DNA of 64,000 nucleotides from Achatina immaculata (taxonomy: Eukaryota; Mollusca; Gastropoda; Stylommatophora; Achatinidae), in assembly GCA_009760885.1 (NCBI GenBank), contig CM019700.1:1845905-1909904 (forward strand), in the 5' to 3' direction. Shown here in pieces: positions 34,369 to 47,100 of the stretch. Every line of letters starts with the position of its first letter. Position 1 is the stretch's first letter. Below the pieces are notes generated by a model. The model did no database searches, was not told the origin of the DNA, and saw nothing but the letters and a program-made list of their open reading frames with translations. A program made the position numbers and the translations under genes.

Positions 34369-34446
34369 ACACGTGATTCCTCTGTGACAAGTGTTTCACT
34401 CAGTACACATGATTCCTCTGTGACATGTGCTTCACTTAGTACACAA
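34298..34446 (+). repeat. 36-bp minisatellite, about 4 copies
   Basis: Unit GATTCCTCTGTGACAAGTGT then TTCACTCAATACACGT. About 4 copies here and about 1.6 at 32708-32773, where the duplication cuts the array. Confidence 0.94.
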
Positions 34447-34449
34447 GAC

Positions 34450-36600
34450 AACAAGTACTTCATTTTCACCTATATATTGCACACAACATGCACTCATGGT
34501 AAATCTAATGTCCTGTAAAAATAAAGGTGCATTTGTGCAAGCTGTGGAACTCTTGGGTTGGTCATCCTACCAAATGCATAAACAACTGCCGGGTCAAATA
34601 CTCTACTAGCATAATGGCCAACTATGAAATGGTTCTAAAAGGTGGTCTAAAGTTGAAGGATATTTTAAACCATGAAAGAAACCAATATGTATTTCAATCC
34701 TTCTAGGTCCAGGTGGACAATATTTGGGCCGTTCAGTCCATTTCCAAATTTTGGCAGAAAATATACCTTCAACATGTACTCACTAGGGAATCATATTTTT
34801 ATTGTGTCTGAGATTGTTAAAAAATTTTGATCCAACTCTATGATTTTTTTTAAAGAAGAATTTTTTAAATCTCAGCATGAAATTTTTTTGTGTGCATTCT
34901 TGTTGAGTTTTATTTGGATTATGTGCATAGTATAAAAGCAAGAAATCTTATTTATTTCCTGATTACACACGACAAGCAAAAGACACTAAGAAATTGTCAG
35001 TTTTACTGTCTCTTGACTTTTATTCCTCGTGCAAAGTTAAAAATCTGGTTCTAATTTTTTTTTTTACAATTCTCTGACACAATTAATTCCACATAAGTAA
35101 ATATTTTACACTTTTTGTTGCAGTTTCATACAGTTTAGCATGTTACTTTTCAAACAAAGTAGTTTGTTAGGTTCTGTGAAGTAAAAGATAGGGAAACCCC
35201 CCCCCTCCCCACATATATCCTTATTTAAAAAAAAAAAAAACCTGAAATCAAAATCCACTGGACTGGAAAGAGAAATACTCTCATATATTTTACTCAGGAC
35301 ATTATAACTGTAAAAAAAAAAAAAAAATCTTCCATGATTCCAGAGTTAACTTTTTCCCATTTATTTGGATTTACATGTTCTCCAACTTTCACTCTGCATT
35401 GATCTGTATTTGTGTTGTCTGTATTTAAGTCAGACTTTAAAAAAACTTTTTTTCCTATTTTAAAGTGACTGAGCATAGTGTGGCAGAGCATGGCATGTGG
35501 TGCTAGCCTTCACAAAAATCACACACAATGCACATTAGATGTGAGAGAAAGAAAAAGTAGTATTAGAATGGTTTGGTAAAACAAGCACATGGAGTCCATC
35601 TGGCTATGTAACTGCTCATCCTACCAGATACCTAAAATGTTTTTTTCTATTATTTTTCCAATGCTAACAAATACACTATGCCCTATTACTCATTATTTCT
35701 TATTTGAAAAATTTTCCTATTTTAGTTTTGTTTTCTGTAAATTTTCCCTATGGAAAACTGATCCATGGCTTTTTTTTGGTTTACGTGACTTCGTAACAGT
35801 GTTTCTATATTCTTATGTTCTGTAATTATTTGCTTTTCACAAGTACCTTCATGAGAAAAGGGAGCAACTCTTCTTTTCTAATGTTTATTATTAAAGTTTT
35901 TGCTGTTTGCAAAATATTTTGTGCATAACATGCACATGAGTACAATGGACAAGAGGTCTCGCCGCTTGAAAAAAAAAAAAACAACAAGTGTAATGCATAC
36001 ACTATATGTATGAAAAAAAAAAAAAAACAGTACTTTAACTAGTGCCTCTTTCAGTGAATGTGAACACCCATGCACACAATGCCATCACAAACAAAATGAA
36101 AGCAATAATTGTTATGCTGACGGAAGAAACTCTTTATGCAATCATTTTCTTTTTATGCAGAGATTAAATTCTTGTCATTAACATTTCAACATTCCAAACA
36201 AGTCAAATATGCAGTGGCTAGTTTGTGTGTGTGTGTGTGGACATTCATATCAACTCCAATATAAGTATCGACACATTTAAGGTTGTTTCAATATAGGAAT
36301 GTATTGCTATGCTTTAAGAGATTTTTTTTTTTTTTAATGCCACATTTCAGAAATTAGCTCATTAACAAAATTACATAAATATTCATTCACAAAAATAGGA
36401 CTAAAGGAAATAATTCTCCAACAGTGGTCAAATGAAGCATAACAGATCTCAGTAAATATAATTTCAGAATTATTTTAGTGAAGTCTACAATTATTAGCTT
36501 GCATAATCATCCAAACAGATGAGATGTACAAGATTTTAATGGACATGCAGATTACCTGGCAAGAAACATAATCTTATAAAAATCGTGAAATGTTAAGTCA
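34450..36600. other. AT-rich unassigned sequence
   Basis: Many homopolymer A and T runs, no recognisable exon or element. Some could be distal 3' untranslated region of the ATPase gene, which reads on the minus strand from the right; not shown. Confidence 0.3.
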
Positions 36601-36720
36601 CCAGGGCAAAATAATACATTTTCTGTCTCACATATACAGACATAATCATGCACATATAAAATTACAAACACCGAACCTCATTATCACAAAAAAAATGTCA
36701 GACAATGGCATATTTTGTCC
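36601..36720 (+). repeat. Dispersed repeat DR-6, uninterrupted copy
   Basis: GGCAAAATAATACATTTTCT, CACATATACAGACATAATCA and ACACCGAACCTCATTATCAC align with the two halves flanking the LINE-B insertion (39720-39771 and 41038-41150). It represents the sequence without the LINE. Confidence 0.7.
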
Positions 36721-36854
36721 CCCTACAATAAAAACTTGCAAACTCTGGTGGCATGAAAGATAACTAATGTGTTTTACCACAAATACAAAAAGAATAATCA
36801 TTGGGGTTTTTTTTTTTTTGGTCTCTACTTGCTGCTTTATGTCAGTCATAAACA

Positions 36855-37055
36855 GAACTATATTACCTACAACTGCACTACACAACAACCATAAACAGAA
36901 TTACACTAATTACATCTGCTGCACAACAACCAAAAATGAAATCACAGTAATATACTCTGCTACAGCACAACCATAAACAGAATTACGCTAATTACACCTG
37001 CTGCTACACAACAACCATAAACGGAATTATACCTTCCACTTTACAACAACCAAAC
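36855..37055 (+). repeat. Imperfect tandem repeat, about 4 units
   Basis: Phrase ACAACCATAAACAGAATTAC, then ACTAATTACATCTGCTGC, recurs with decay at intervals of about 40-50 bp. Confidence 0.85.
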
Positions 37056-37311
37056 TGAATTAAAACTGTCATTTTATTATTACAAAGTATAAATGATCAT
37101 AAAACAAACTTTAAACCACGTTACATAGTAATAAAAAAAAAATGTACAAATGAATGTTGGTCTCTGGAATGAGTGCAAGTGAATATTGGGTATTCTATAA
37201 CCAAACCACTTTCATGCGGCCACTGCTGCTTCTGAACAAACCAAATGTCTCAAATTTTAAAAATACACATGTAAAAACAATGAACTGCTCTGAAATTTAC
37301 ACATATTTCTA

Positions 37312-37400
37312 CTGAACTAGAGACTCAATAAACAGTATTCCTACTGAACTAGAGACTCAATAAACGGTATTCCTAACTGAACTAGAGACTGAAAAAACAT
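37312..37400 (+). repeat. About 32-bp tandem repeat, 3 copies
   Basis: TACTGAACTAGAGACTCAAT followed by AAACAGTATTCC, repeated near 37312, 37344 and 37376 with one-base variations. Confidence 0.92.
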
Positions 37401-37647
37401 AAAGTGAAAAAAATGGCCACAACACAAACATGGTATTAGCAGACCTTTCCTCGAGCATCATTTTGTTTGACAGTTACATAAATTCACAATGAAAATGCAA
37501 GTATATTTCCACATTAAATGAACCCTGCCATCACAGCTTGTTCTAGCATCTGATCTAGTAAATGGCAGCGTCCTGAAGGTAACTTATTTAGAGAATCTGA
37601 AAGCTTAACTTTATTCCATGAATAGTGTCGCTTTATAACTGGTAATG

Positions 37648-37653
37648 TTTATT
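37648..37653 (-). promoter_or_regulatory. Possible polyadenylation signal of the ATPase gene
   Basis: AATAAA on the minus strand, about 280 bp after the stop codon; another candidate (AATAAA) is at 37610-37615. Use is not proven, and the 3' untranslated region may be longer. Confidence 0.35.
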
Positions 37654-37933
37654 GCTAAATATTGCCTACTGATATCTTGGATCTGTCACATAGATTTAAT
37701 GAAACAAGTTTCAACAAAGTGTGTTTGTATTTTCTGAAAGACGAAAAAGATGTGACAGATGTTAAGATGTTTGCGTATATCTTGTGTTTGTTGAAATTAA
37801 GAAAAATGAACGCTACAGAAAACTGTTATGCTGTACTTGAAAACTAAAATGGTGACGAGAATATGCATAATTATGTATGGAGGTCAAGTTGGCTCTATCA
37901 AAATGGACGTGAAAACAACGACAGTGAGTAGTC

Positions 37934-38182
37934 TTAAGGATCAATTAATAGTTCAAAATGCACGCTTCCTTCTTTTTCTGATCTATCAACTGCAATGTTC
38001 TTGGCCAAGGCCTTGCATTCAATCATGAGTCCCAGATGGTGGGTAGCTTTGTTGAACTTAACAAAGACCAAAGGAGACCTGTAGTCCACCTGCTTCGTAT
38101 AGGGATAGAATGCCAGCGGAAAGCCTTGTTGAGGAAAGTATTCTATTTCATCTAGTCCCAGGTTGTCATTATCCGCTGGGTT
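37934..38182 (-). CDS. ATPase beta exon 6 and stop
   Basis: Codons 215-296 and TAA at 37934-37936. Conserved text includes EYFPQQGFPLAFYPYT, SPLVFVKFNKAT, ECKALAKNI (Cys270) and GSVHFELLID, the immunoglobulin-like C-terminal part of the ectodomain. Confidence 0.97.
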   Translation of the reverse strand, partial: NPADNDNLGLDEIEYFPQQGFPLAFYPYTKQVDYRSPLVFVKFNKATHHLGLMIECKALAKNIAVDRSEKEGSVHFELLIDP

Positions 38183-41100
38183 CTGAAAATATATTTTTAG
38201 GAAATTGGTGGAAACTTTCAACTCTGATCATTTTACTGGCTGAGTAAACAGTTTTTAAAATATTCAAAACAAAACAACTCTAGTCATGTGGTTCTGTTCC
38301 ACAATTTGGGAATCAGTAATTTTAAACTAATGCAAATGCTACAAATTGGCATCATGTTACTGCTCGGGCAAAATATGGCTGCCACGTTGTTTAATTATCA
38401 AAAATAATCTTACAGGCTTGTGTGCTGTTTTGGTAGGGATAGACTGAATCCTTAAACTAAACTGCTCATGTTTTTTTTGGTGTGGGGGGGGGGGGGGAAG
38501 AATCTGTCCTGTTTCCTAAAATTTCTATAGACATATTTCTCCTCAAATGCATCTACAACACAAGTTGGGTGGAGCACAAAGCTGTGTCAAAATAATTACC
38601 AGACCAATGTATTCAGTTAAAACATGATATTTAATCAGGAATTATGGAGCATAAAATTACTATTCAATGTTAAAAGTGCACCTTCTTCTATTTATTCCTA
38701 ATGGTAATTGAGATTTCTTACTTGGTTGAAATACAGCCTAAGAGTACAGAAAGAGTAATATTAAATTCTTAATCTAAATTATCATTAATCTTGTTTCTAT
38801 CTAGAAGTCCTCCCAGGACTGTCATGCTTTAGAGGCACATAGGGATATGGTGTTAGTGCCCATATTTTCCTTGACCTGTCAGCACACTAGAGGGTGATAT
38901 GGTCAGTATCACGCCTGGCCGCCTTTCCTTCCCCAAGTCCAGAAGAAGTCAGGCACCCATTTCTACAGCTGGGTGACTGGGGTGCCTCTGGCCAGATTCT
39001 AACCCCCAACCTTTGCCATGAGAGACCAGTGCACTAACCACTTCGCCACTCAGACTCTGTACTAGAGCCCAAATAAAACTGCAACATATTTTTCTATGAA
39101 GCAGAATGTTGAAGAACAACTTAAAAGGCAATAGGCATATTATTCTTATTCCACACAACCTGCATCAGAAAAATGTTGAATATTTATAGGCTACAGACAT
39201 TAAATAATACAGACCTACATGCATGAAAAGTGAACAGAAAAGATATGCATGTTATTACAGCACACAACCCCCCTCCCCCCCCCCCCAAAAAAAAATGATG
39301 GCAATGGATTGGTCTTGGGCTCCAAAGGGAAACTAGCAATGTGGCTAAAACAGTCATAAGATGGACACCTGAAGGAAACTAGCAATGTGGATAAAACAGT
39401 CATAAGACCTGAAGGAAAGAGAAAGATAAAAAAACTGGCTGCAAACCATAAGAAGTGGAGAGAATTTGTTGCAGCATTGCAGACACCACAAGGTGTACTG
39501 GTCAATGACTGCTTAGCCAATCACCAACTAGTAATATGGACAGAAATATCCTATGTTCTGAGCCACTTATGACCTATGTATTCATTTTAATTAAAAACAA
39601 AACAGCCACAGAGATAGTACATACTGGCTATCTTAATTGGAAAGAAACAACGTACTGTAAGTAAATAAGTAGTAGTAGGACGTCTCTTTTTTTTTTTCTT
39701 CTTTGTACGCAAGCAATGACATTTCTAGTCTCAGGACAAAATAACAAATTTTCTATCTTACATATATAGATGAAGTCTACCCATTATGATTTTTAACAGA
39801 ATTTTTTTAGTCATGCCAGTAAAATTCTGTTAAAAATCATAATGGGTTGACTTCGTAAGAAAACAGAAGAAGTCAATATGTTTTCAGGCAAGGAAGAGGA
39901 TCGAGAGATCATATATTCAATATAAGATTAATAATAGAGAAATGCAGAGAATTTAATGTGAATCTATATTCATCTTCTATAGACTATTCAAAGGCATTTG
40001 ATTGTGTACAACACAACTTTGGGAAATAATGGAAAAAAAATGGGTTTCCAACACATTTGGTACAATTAACATCACTGTTGTATCTAGACCAACAGGCAGC
40101 AGTAAGAATAAATGGTGAAACAACAACTTGATTTGGCATAAAATAAGGGGTCCATCAAGGGTGTGGCCTTACTTATTTTATACTGAAATATAATGAGGAA
40201 TGTTAGAGAAGATATAGACAAAGAATATCACGGTGCCATAACAATTGGAGGTTATGAAATACCAGAGATTAGATATGCTGATGACACAGTATTACTGTCC
40301 ACAACACAAAAAGGAACTGAAAAAATAATTGTGTCAGTCCGTAAGAACAGCGAAGTGCAAGATCTCTATCTTAATGTGAAGAAAACTAAATTGATGACAA
40401 ATGACAAAACAAATAAGGCAGCTGAAATATGTATCAATGAGGAAAATTTGGAAGTGGAGAGTTTTGAGTATCTTGGATCACTAATAACTAATAATAGAGA
40501 TACAATGAGAGAAATTAAAAGGAGGACATCTATCGCTCTTCAGAAAATAAAACAACTAAAGAAGCTGTGGAGAGGAACAGACAGAACTACAAAGATAAGA
40601 TTTTTAAGGGCATGCATCTTTCCCATCGCAACATATGCCTGTGAGACCTGGACTCTTAACAAAACAGATGAGAAACACATAAATGCCTTTGAATGTAAAT
40701 GCTACAGAAGAATCCTTCAAATATCATGGACACAAAAAAGAACAAATATATCCATACTAAAAGAACTTAATATTGAAGAAGGCTGGCTAGTAAAGAGGAT
40801 TAAAGAGAGAAAACTTAAATATTATGGACACATTAAACATCATGATAAGACCGTCTTGGAAGGGTACATAATGGGGAAAAAGAAAGAGAGGAAGACCAAG
40901 GCGAAGATGGATGCAAGACATTGTTGATGATCTGCAAATGGATGCATCAGCAGCAGAGCATCTTGCTTACAACCAAGAGGCCTACAGGAGTGCTGTTAGG
41001 GAGGCAAAGTTTCACAAGGGACATGCAAATGAATGAATGAACACATATAGACATAATCAAGTGCATACATGCCTGCAAATACTGAACCACACCATCACTA

Positions 41101-44100
41101 AAAGAAGCATTTAAAAAATGCATTTTTTTTGTCTGGCATGACTGTTCTTCAGCTTCTAGAATAATCACTTATCACTGGCAGACTTAGGGGAAAAAAAAAG
41201 AAAACTATCAGAAAGCTCTGTTATCTCAACTAAAATGAAATAGTGAAATTTTTTCTTTTTTTTATTTAGAAAAAAAATTCTGCTACAAATTGGTTTACCC
41301 CATCAAACTCCATTAAGCACAGCTCCTGTTGGCCTTCAATAAACCCAGTTTCACATATACTGAGACAAGTGGTGAAATACCAGTAAATATTGCACAACCA
41401 TTGCTTGCAAGACATGGTACACCGGAACAGTGGTTCTCAACCTTTTCTATATCCAAGGACTTCTAAACTGCAGACTATCAACTTCTGTCCGTATCACAAT
41501 GCCATGGACCTTGAATTGTGTTTATTCAATAGATGGCACTTAACTCTTCCTGTGCTGGAGGAAGAAACATGGACGTGTTCTGGAGTGCGGGAGTAAAAAC
41601 ATGGGTCTTGGTCTGTAAGGGGGTCTAGTTGTAAAATGGAATGGAAAACAGTATTTCCATGTACTTCCGTATACTTAATGTTTCAAAGTATAGCTAAATG
41701 AATGAAAATGTCATAAATGCAGAGTTTTTTAGGAAAAAAGAAGTAATGTGATGTTTTTAGACACTAATTGTGGCCAGCTCACCATCGGCTAGGTCTAGAT
41801 CTGCGCTACTTACCACTACTTACCATCTGAGATGTGTAGATCTACTTGTCGATCTCGTATTGTGATTCTGTATTGCATTCTCACTGAATGAATGTCTGAA
41901 CTAACCTCCTAACTACTACTCCAGTCATCTAAATATGTCTAGATCTACTTATAAAACATTCAAGAGCAGCGGGGTGGCCATAGGCTATGTCCATACCCCT
42001 ATCTACATCGCCAAAAATTGAAAAATTTCCATGCTTCTCTTCCTTTTTCTCGCTCGGCATCGCTCGTAACTAGACACTCTTTCGCCATTTTAAAGTGTCA
42101 CTGGAATCACGGACGAAATATGTACAATCTAAATGTTACACCACTTGTTTTAATGAAACAGTTGTCACTATAATGACCATACGGTAGCTTTGGGACACCG
42201 GAAGTGTCATTATATCGACCAATAGCACGGAAAGAGTTAATACTAAACCAATAACCTGGTTATGCTTCGAGGACTACAGTTGGGAATCACTTCACTTGCA
42301 TGCTGTAATGGAAAGCCATACTTTCAGGTGAAAATCAGCCCATTTTTTTAAAATGGAACCATTACCAACAGCATTTGAATGTGATTTTAACAAAAAAATA
42401 TTACTGAATATACCATGAATTTAATAAGCATGAGAGATAATCATTATTTATAACTCATTCATGATACTGAAATGACTCACCTCTCCATGGCATTCAATCC
42501 AAATCCGATCAGGTGTGTAAATGTTCTTTACAGCATCTGGAATATTTCTGGCATCTTCCTCATTATTTGGGTCCCATACTTCTGGAATCCAATTAAAAAT
42601 CTGTGGGGGAAAAAATGGCTGCTATACCCATGTGTTCATGTTATAGCCAATACTGTTCCATCAAAATAAGTGCACACAGACAGCGTTTCAGCTCAGCTCC
42701 ATTACAATATCATCGCAAATGCAATAATAAACTCATGAAATCAAAGTGAACTTAAATACTTATGGCTGTGCTATAATCAGAATGAAGTGTTGCCCTGCGC
42801 CTTCTCTTTTCCTGTGTGTGTGTGAGAGAGAGAGAGAGAAAAAGAGAGAGTAAGGGAAGAATGGAGAGAGAGGCTCATGGAACTGTGCAGAAGTCTACAG
42901 TGGATGACTGAAATAAACTCAGAAATCAGACTTCTAAATTCATAATTAAATGCAGCTTAATTACCTTATTCAACTTCAGAAGAATGCAAGGCTTTCCTTC
43001 CATCATGCCATATGCATTTTCTTCATTACATTTTGCTGTAAGTGCTGTAAAGTCAACCTTACATGCAATCTCTTCATCTTTACGGGTTGTATTCACACCA
43101 GTACAGGGGACATTGTTCAAATCTGTCTTGTTATATGCTGTAAACAAAATGAGCAACAAAAAAAAAAAAGTGTTTAAAAAAAAAAAAAAAAAGCAAATCT
43201 TGTGTGAAGCAATCAGAGGATGGTCTTCAGGAATTCTATCATTCCATAGGAAAAGGTCAGAGATTTTAGTGTGAAATGAGATAAACTGGTTTGCCTTTCC
43301 ACCAAGACATGGCAGATTATGGCCATCAGTGTTTTCATCATTAACACAAGCTGCACCCAAGATGATCAATAAAATACCCTCCTGGACTGCTCAATAAGCT
43401 CCACCATGTTTATCTCATGCCATATTTCTCCAGACTGCTGATGTTCCAGGTATTTCCACAGAGCACTTTGTGAAAGTGATGCAGGGGCTTTCCTGTATGT
43501 GCCTTGTTGGCTGTGACATCAGAGTGAATGTCCATGTTATTCAAGGAGCAGTGACAAAATAAGATCCTCTAGGGCAAACTAAAACAGTAACATGACCGCC
43601 CTCATCACCACATTTGTTCTTGTCATTACCTTTTCTAAGTCCTAGTAACTCAGTTATTCTCAACAAAGAGGTAAGTGGCTTCTAGGAAAGGAATTTCAAG
43701 TCGAAGTGGAGTAACTGTTTTCCAAGGGATGAACTGGGTAGGATTTTTTTGTTCCAAAAGGAAAAGAATGTATGATGGTAAGAATCCTTTCTGGATGATG
43801 ATTTAAAATATACAGAGGGAGGGGCTCCAGCAGGCAGCTTGGGTTCACAATGTAGGACTGGGACACAAAACCACTGTATGACTCGGACACAGGACCAATG
43901 TATAACTGGTTTCATCTCCTGCCTATATGCACGCCACTGTGTGTGCATATTTTTTTTAAAAAGTAACTAAGTATCCATTACATCATTCTATTAAAATACA
44001 TCCTATTTAGGCATAAATAAATTCAAATGTCAAAAAAAAAAAAGAAATGCATAACAGACCACACAGAGCAAGCCATGTCTTGACCAATCATTCATGTATG

Positions 44101-47100
44101 TGTCTCTACCCGAGACAGCTGACACTTTCCAACCATCAGCAACAGCTTACATACATTTTCCTACCACAGCTTACACAGTTCCCATGATGAGCTAGCTCAT
44201 TTTAAACATGAGACTCACCCTTCAGAATCTCATTGATACTCTCAACATAAGCTCGTCGATCAGGCTCTGGCTTTCTGACATATATAAGTGTTGTGTCTAT
44301 ATCTGGCATTGGTCCATACCCCATGCCTGCGAAGAAGAAAAACCATCTTTTATTCCTTTCCTCAAAACTAAAGGCACCATTATCATAAAGACAATAAATT
44401 TCTCCAAGTTAAAAATAACTTGTCAGAACATACCATGACACCCATTCACCAATGATCTAAGTTTTATATTCATTCTAAGTAAGTCATCAAAGGCTGTGCC
44501 ATTTACTTTTGGGCAACTTCTCTACAAATTTTAGCTTTAATAATTCCCAATAAAAAATTATGGCAACTCAATCCCCAGCTGATCTTTGTGCATGCTGAAT
44601 ATAAAGACTACAATCATAATTTTAACAGATACTTGTATTTTTATGAAAACTCATAATCATTTTCAATTTTTAAAAAAAAAAAAAAAGTAAAAAGTAGCCT
44701 TCAAGTTTAAAACATTTAATGCATAAATGTCTTCATTCTTTATGTACCAATCTCATGTCTCAAGAGGAGGTGAAGACATTTCAAGCTGAATGAGATGGTA
44801 GTCAGTGGCTAGTAGAATGAGATGGTAGTCAGTGGCTAGTAGAATGAGATGGTACTCAGTGGCTAGTAGAATGAGACGGTACTCAGTGGCTAGTAAAATG
44901 AGATGGTAGTCAGTGGCTAATAGAATGAGATGGTAGTCAGTAACTAGTAGAATGAGACGGTAGTTAGTGACTAGTAGAATGAGATGGTAAGTGAACAGGG
45001 ATAGCAGCAGGAAGATGAACCTGATCCTAAAAATGCACTGAGCTGAAGATGGATGTGTTAGACCAACAGGCACATAACCACAACACAACACAACCACTGC
45101 CCTCATGAGGGCAAACAACAAAGAGGAGGTTATCTGAACATTTAGTGTTCTTTTATAAAAAGAAAAATGTGTGTTAGTATATGGCAGAAAACAGTTTTGT
45201 GCTCATTACTTTATATTCATAGAGAAAGAAACTGTCACATCACTTTCTGCCATATAACGCAGGTAAGTGGCAGTTCTACTATGGTTTAAGAAAAACAGCA
45301 GATACAATATTTTGACCAAATGTCTTCTACACAATACTGACATAACAAACAAGCTTTATTGTTTAAAAAAAAAAAATTGAGTTCAAAGAGCGAAAAATGA
45401 ACTCTAATGGCAAAAAAAACTGGGCACAAAAGCCTACATAACATTCAACCCATCTTTTGATCATTTGGTTTTCACTGTATATAAAACATTTGACATCAGA
45501 TTAAAACAAATAGAATATACACGTAACGAGAACTGAGTAAAATTTTTAAAAGAAATTTTAAAATAAAAAATCAGAACCAACCTCTTCTCTGCACATTCAA
45601 CAATATAATAAACATGCCAATATCCTTACTGCTTATTCTCAAAAACTGTTAATGGTCAAATCACTAAACTAATACACATTAAAAGAATTAGCAGGCCATC
45701 CTGTAAATATACGCTGATCACTGGACAAGTCTAAAGCTGTGAGCAGCAAACCCACACAAAATACATCTGTAACAGAACCATCTTTAAACCCTTTCTATTC
45801 TTCAGTCTCCCTAGAACTGTGAGCTGGTGTCTTCTGTAGTTGATGAGATTTTGAACAACATGGGTTCTCCCAACGATCTGGTACACCTCACTGCCAGACT
45901 GTACCAAAATCAGCAACTGGCAGGGATGCTGAGGCATTGTATTTTTTCAAGTTTGGGAGCGGGTTATGACGGCTATTTTTTTCTGTCCTGGAGTGCAGCA
46001 AGGAATGCGCAGTGCTTCTTTTGCAGACTCTGCCACCAAGCAGACTATGGTGATGCCTGCCCCATTAGACCAACATTAGACAGGACACATCCTAGTACTG
46101 GGGGTACCAAAGGAGAGGTGAACAGTGTCTTGGCCAGCATGGTTCACCAACCCTGTTACCTACGGGTCACTTAATGCCAAATTGGACAGTGTCTTTAACT
46201 CCAATAAATACCTTCAGCCTCAAATAAATGCCTTTAACATGTTCACAAAAAGTTTGGCTACTTTTCTCACTCATATTTCCACTTTTGTCTGTGGAGGCAG
46301 CCTATGTTCCATCTTCAGAGTGGAAGTCATATTATTTTTTTTTTGTCCCTGGTAAAAGCATTTTTGCCGAAATACTGAGTGTTCATACCATAATCGCTTC
46401 ACCGTTCTTATCTCGTATCACTATTTTTTTGTCTTGCACCACACATCATCTTAACTTGACCACAAAACACTCAGAGTCAACAACAACAAAAATTACATTT
46501 CAACTCACCAGGATTTCCCCTTAACAAGCTACTGCTTCCCTGCAGCCTCGGAGAAGATGCATCTATGGTCTGGTAAAAACCTGCCATGGTTGCAGCAAAA
46601 AACCCAGCCAGGCACGCGAAGAATATTATGTAGAAGATAGTAATCTCACCTGAGGTGGAGAAAAAGGTAAAAAACCCAATATGAAATCATTAAATAAAAC
46701 TAATTAATGCATTTGCTTTGTGGCACTGCTTCAGATATGTATGGAAAATGTAACAAAATGTGTACATCTGACATAACAGTTTGTTTTTTTTTCTCGAGAG
46801 AAAGTTGCAAGACAATGTCATGACTTTCATAGTTTTTGGATATAAGTAGATAGTTGAATGCATAGGATTACATGACTCAGTAATCAGCCTCTCTCTACTT
46901 TTATCTTTCTCTCAAGGTGTTCCATGAAGCATAAAGTCATTACCACTTTTCAGAAGTATCACATGTCAGTAGCCAACACATTAAGAAGCCATAAATAATG
47001 ACAATATATGACACAGCAAAAGAAAGCAATATCAAGACTAGAGGCATCAATGTAAAAGTAAGATAAGAGAAATGATGACTGTAGTAAAACTGGTTCTAGT

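Larger units (their letters stand above)
39772..41037 (+). mobile_element. LINE-B: 5'-truncated RTE-like LINE in ATPase intron 5
   Basis: The plus-strand element starts inside the reverse transcriptase (FRQGRGSRDHIFNIRLI, SIDYSKAFDCVQ; about 39880-40015), passes a stop-interrupted VHQGCGL block and YADDTVLLS (about 40270), and continues to a C-terminal region ending near 40930. The last non-coding text is AGGGACATGCAAATGAATGA. A 34-bp inverted duplication of its own start (39772-39805 against 39821-39854) caps the 5' end. It sits in a DR-6 repeat. Confidence 0.87.
38183..42480 (-). other. ATPase beta intron 5 (4298 bp)
   Basis: The largest intron. It contains a minus-strand SINE (38795-39060), a short LINE tail (39340-39530) and a plus-strand LINE-B insertion (39772-41037) in antisense orientation to the gene. 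A possible decayed hAT-type repeat lies within 41428-42293. Confidence 0.9.

Noticed and set aside
41428..42293. Possible hAT-type element with CAGTGGTTCTCAACC end
   Set aside because: The left end looks typical and TTGGGAATCACTT could be the right end, but no 8-bp target duplication matches, so it is only mentioned within intron 5.
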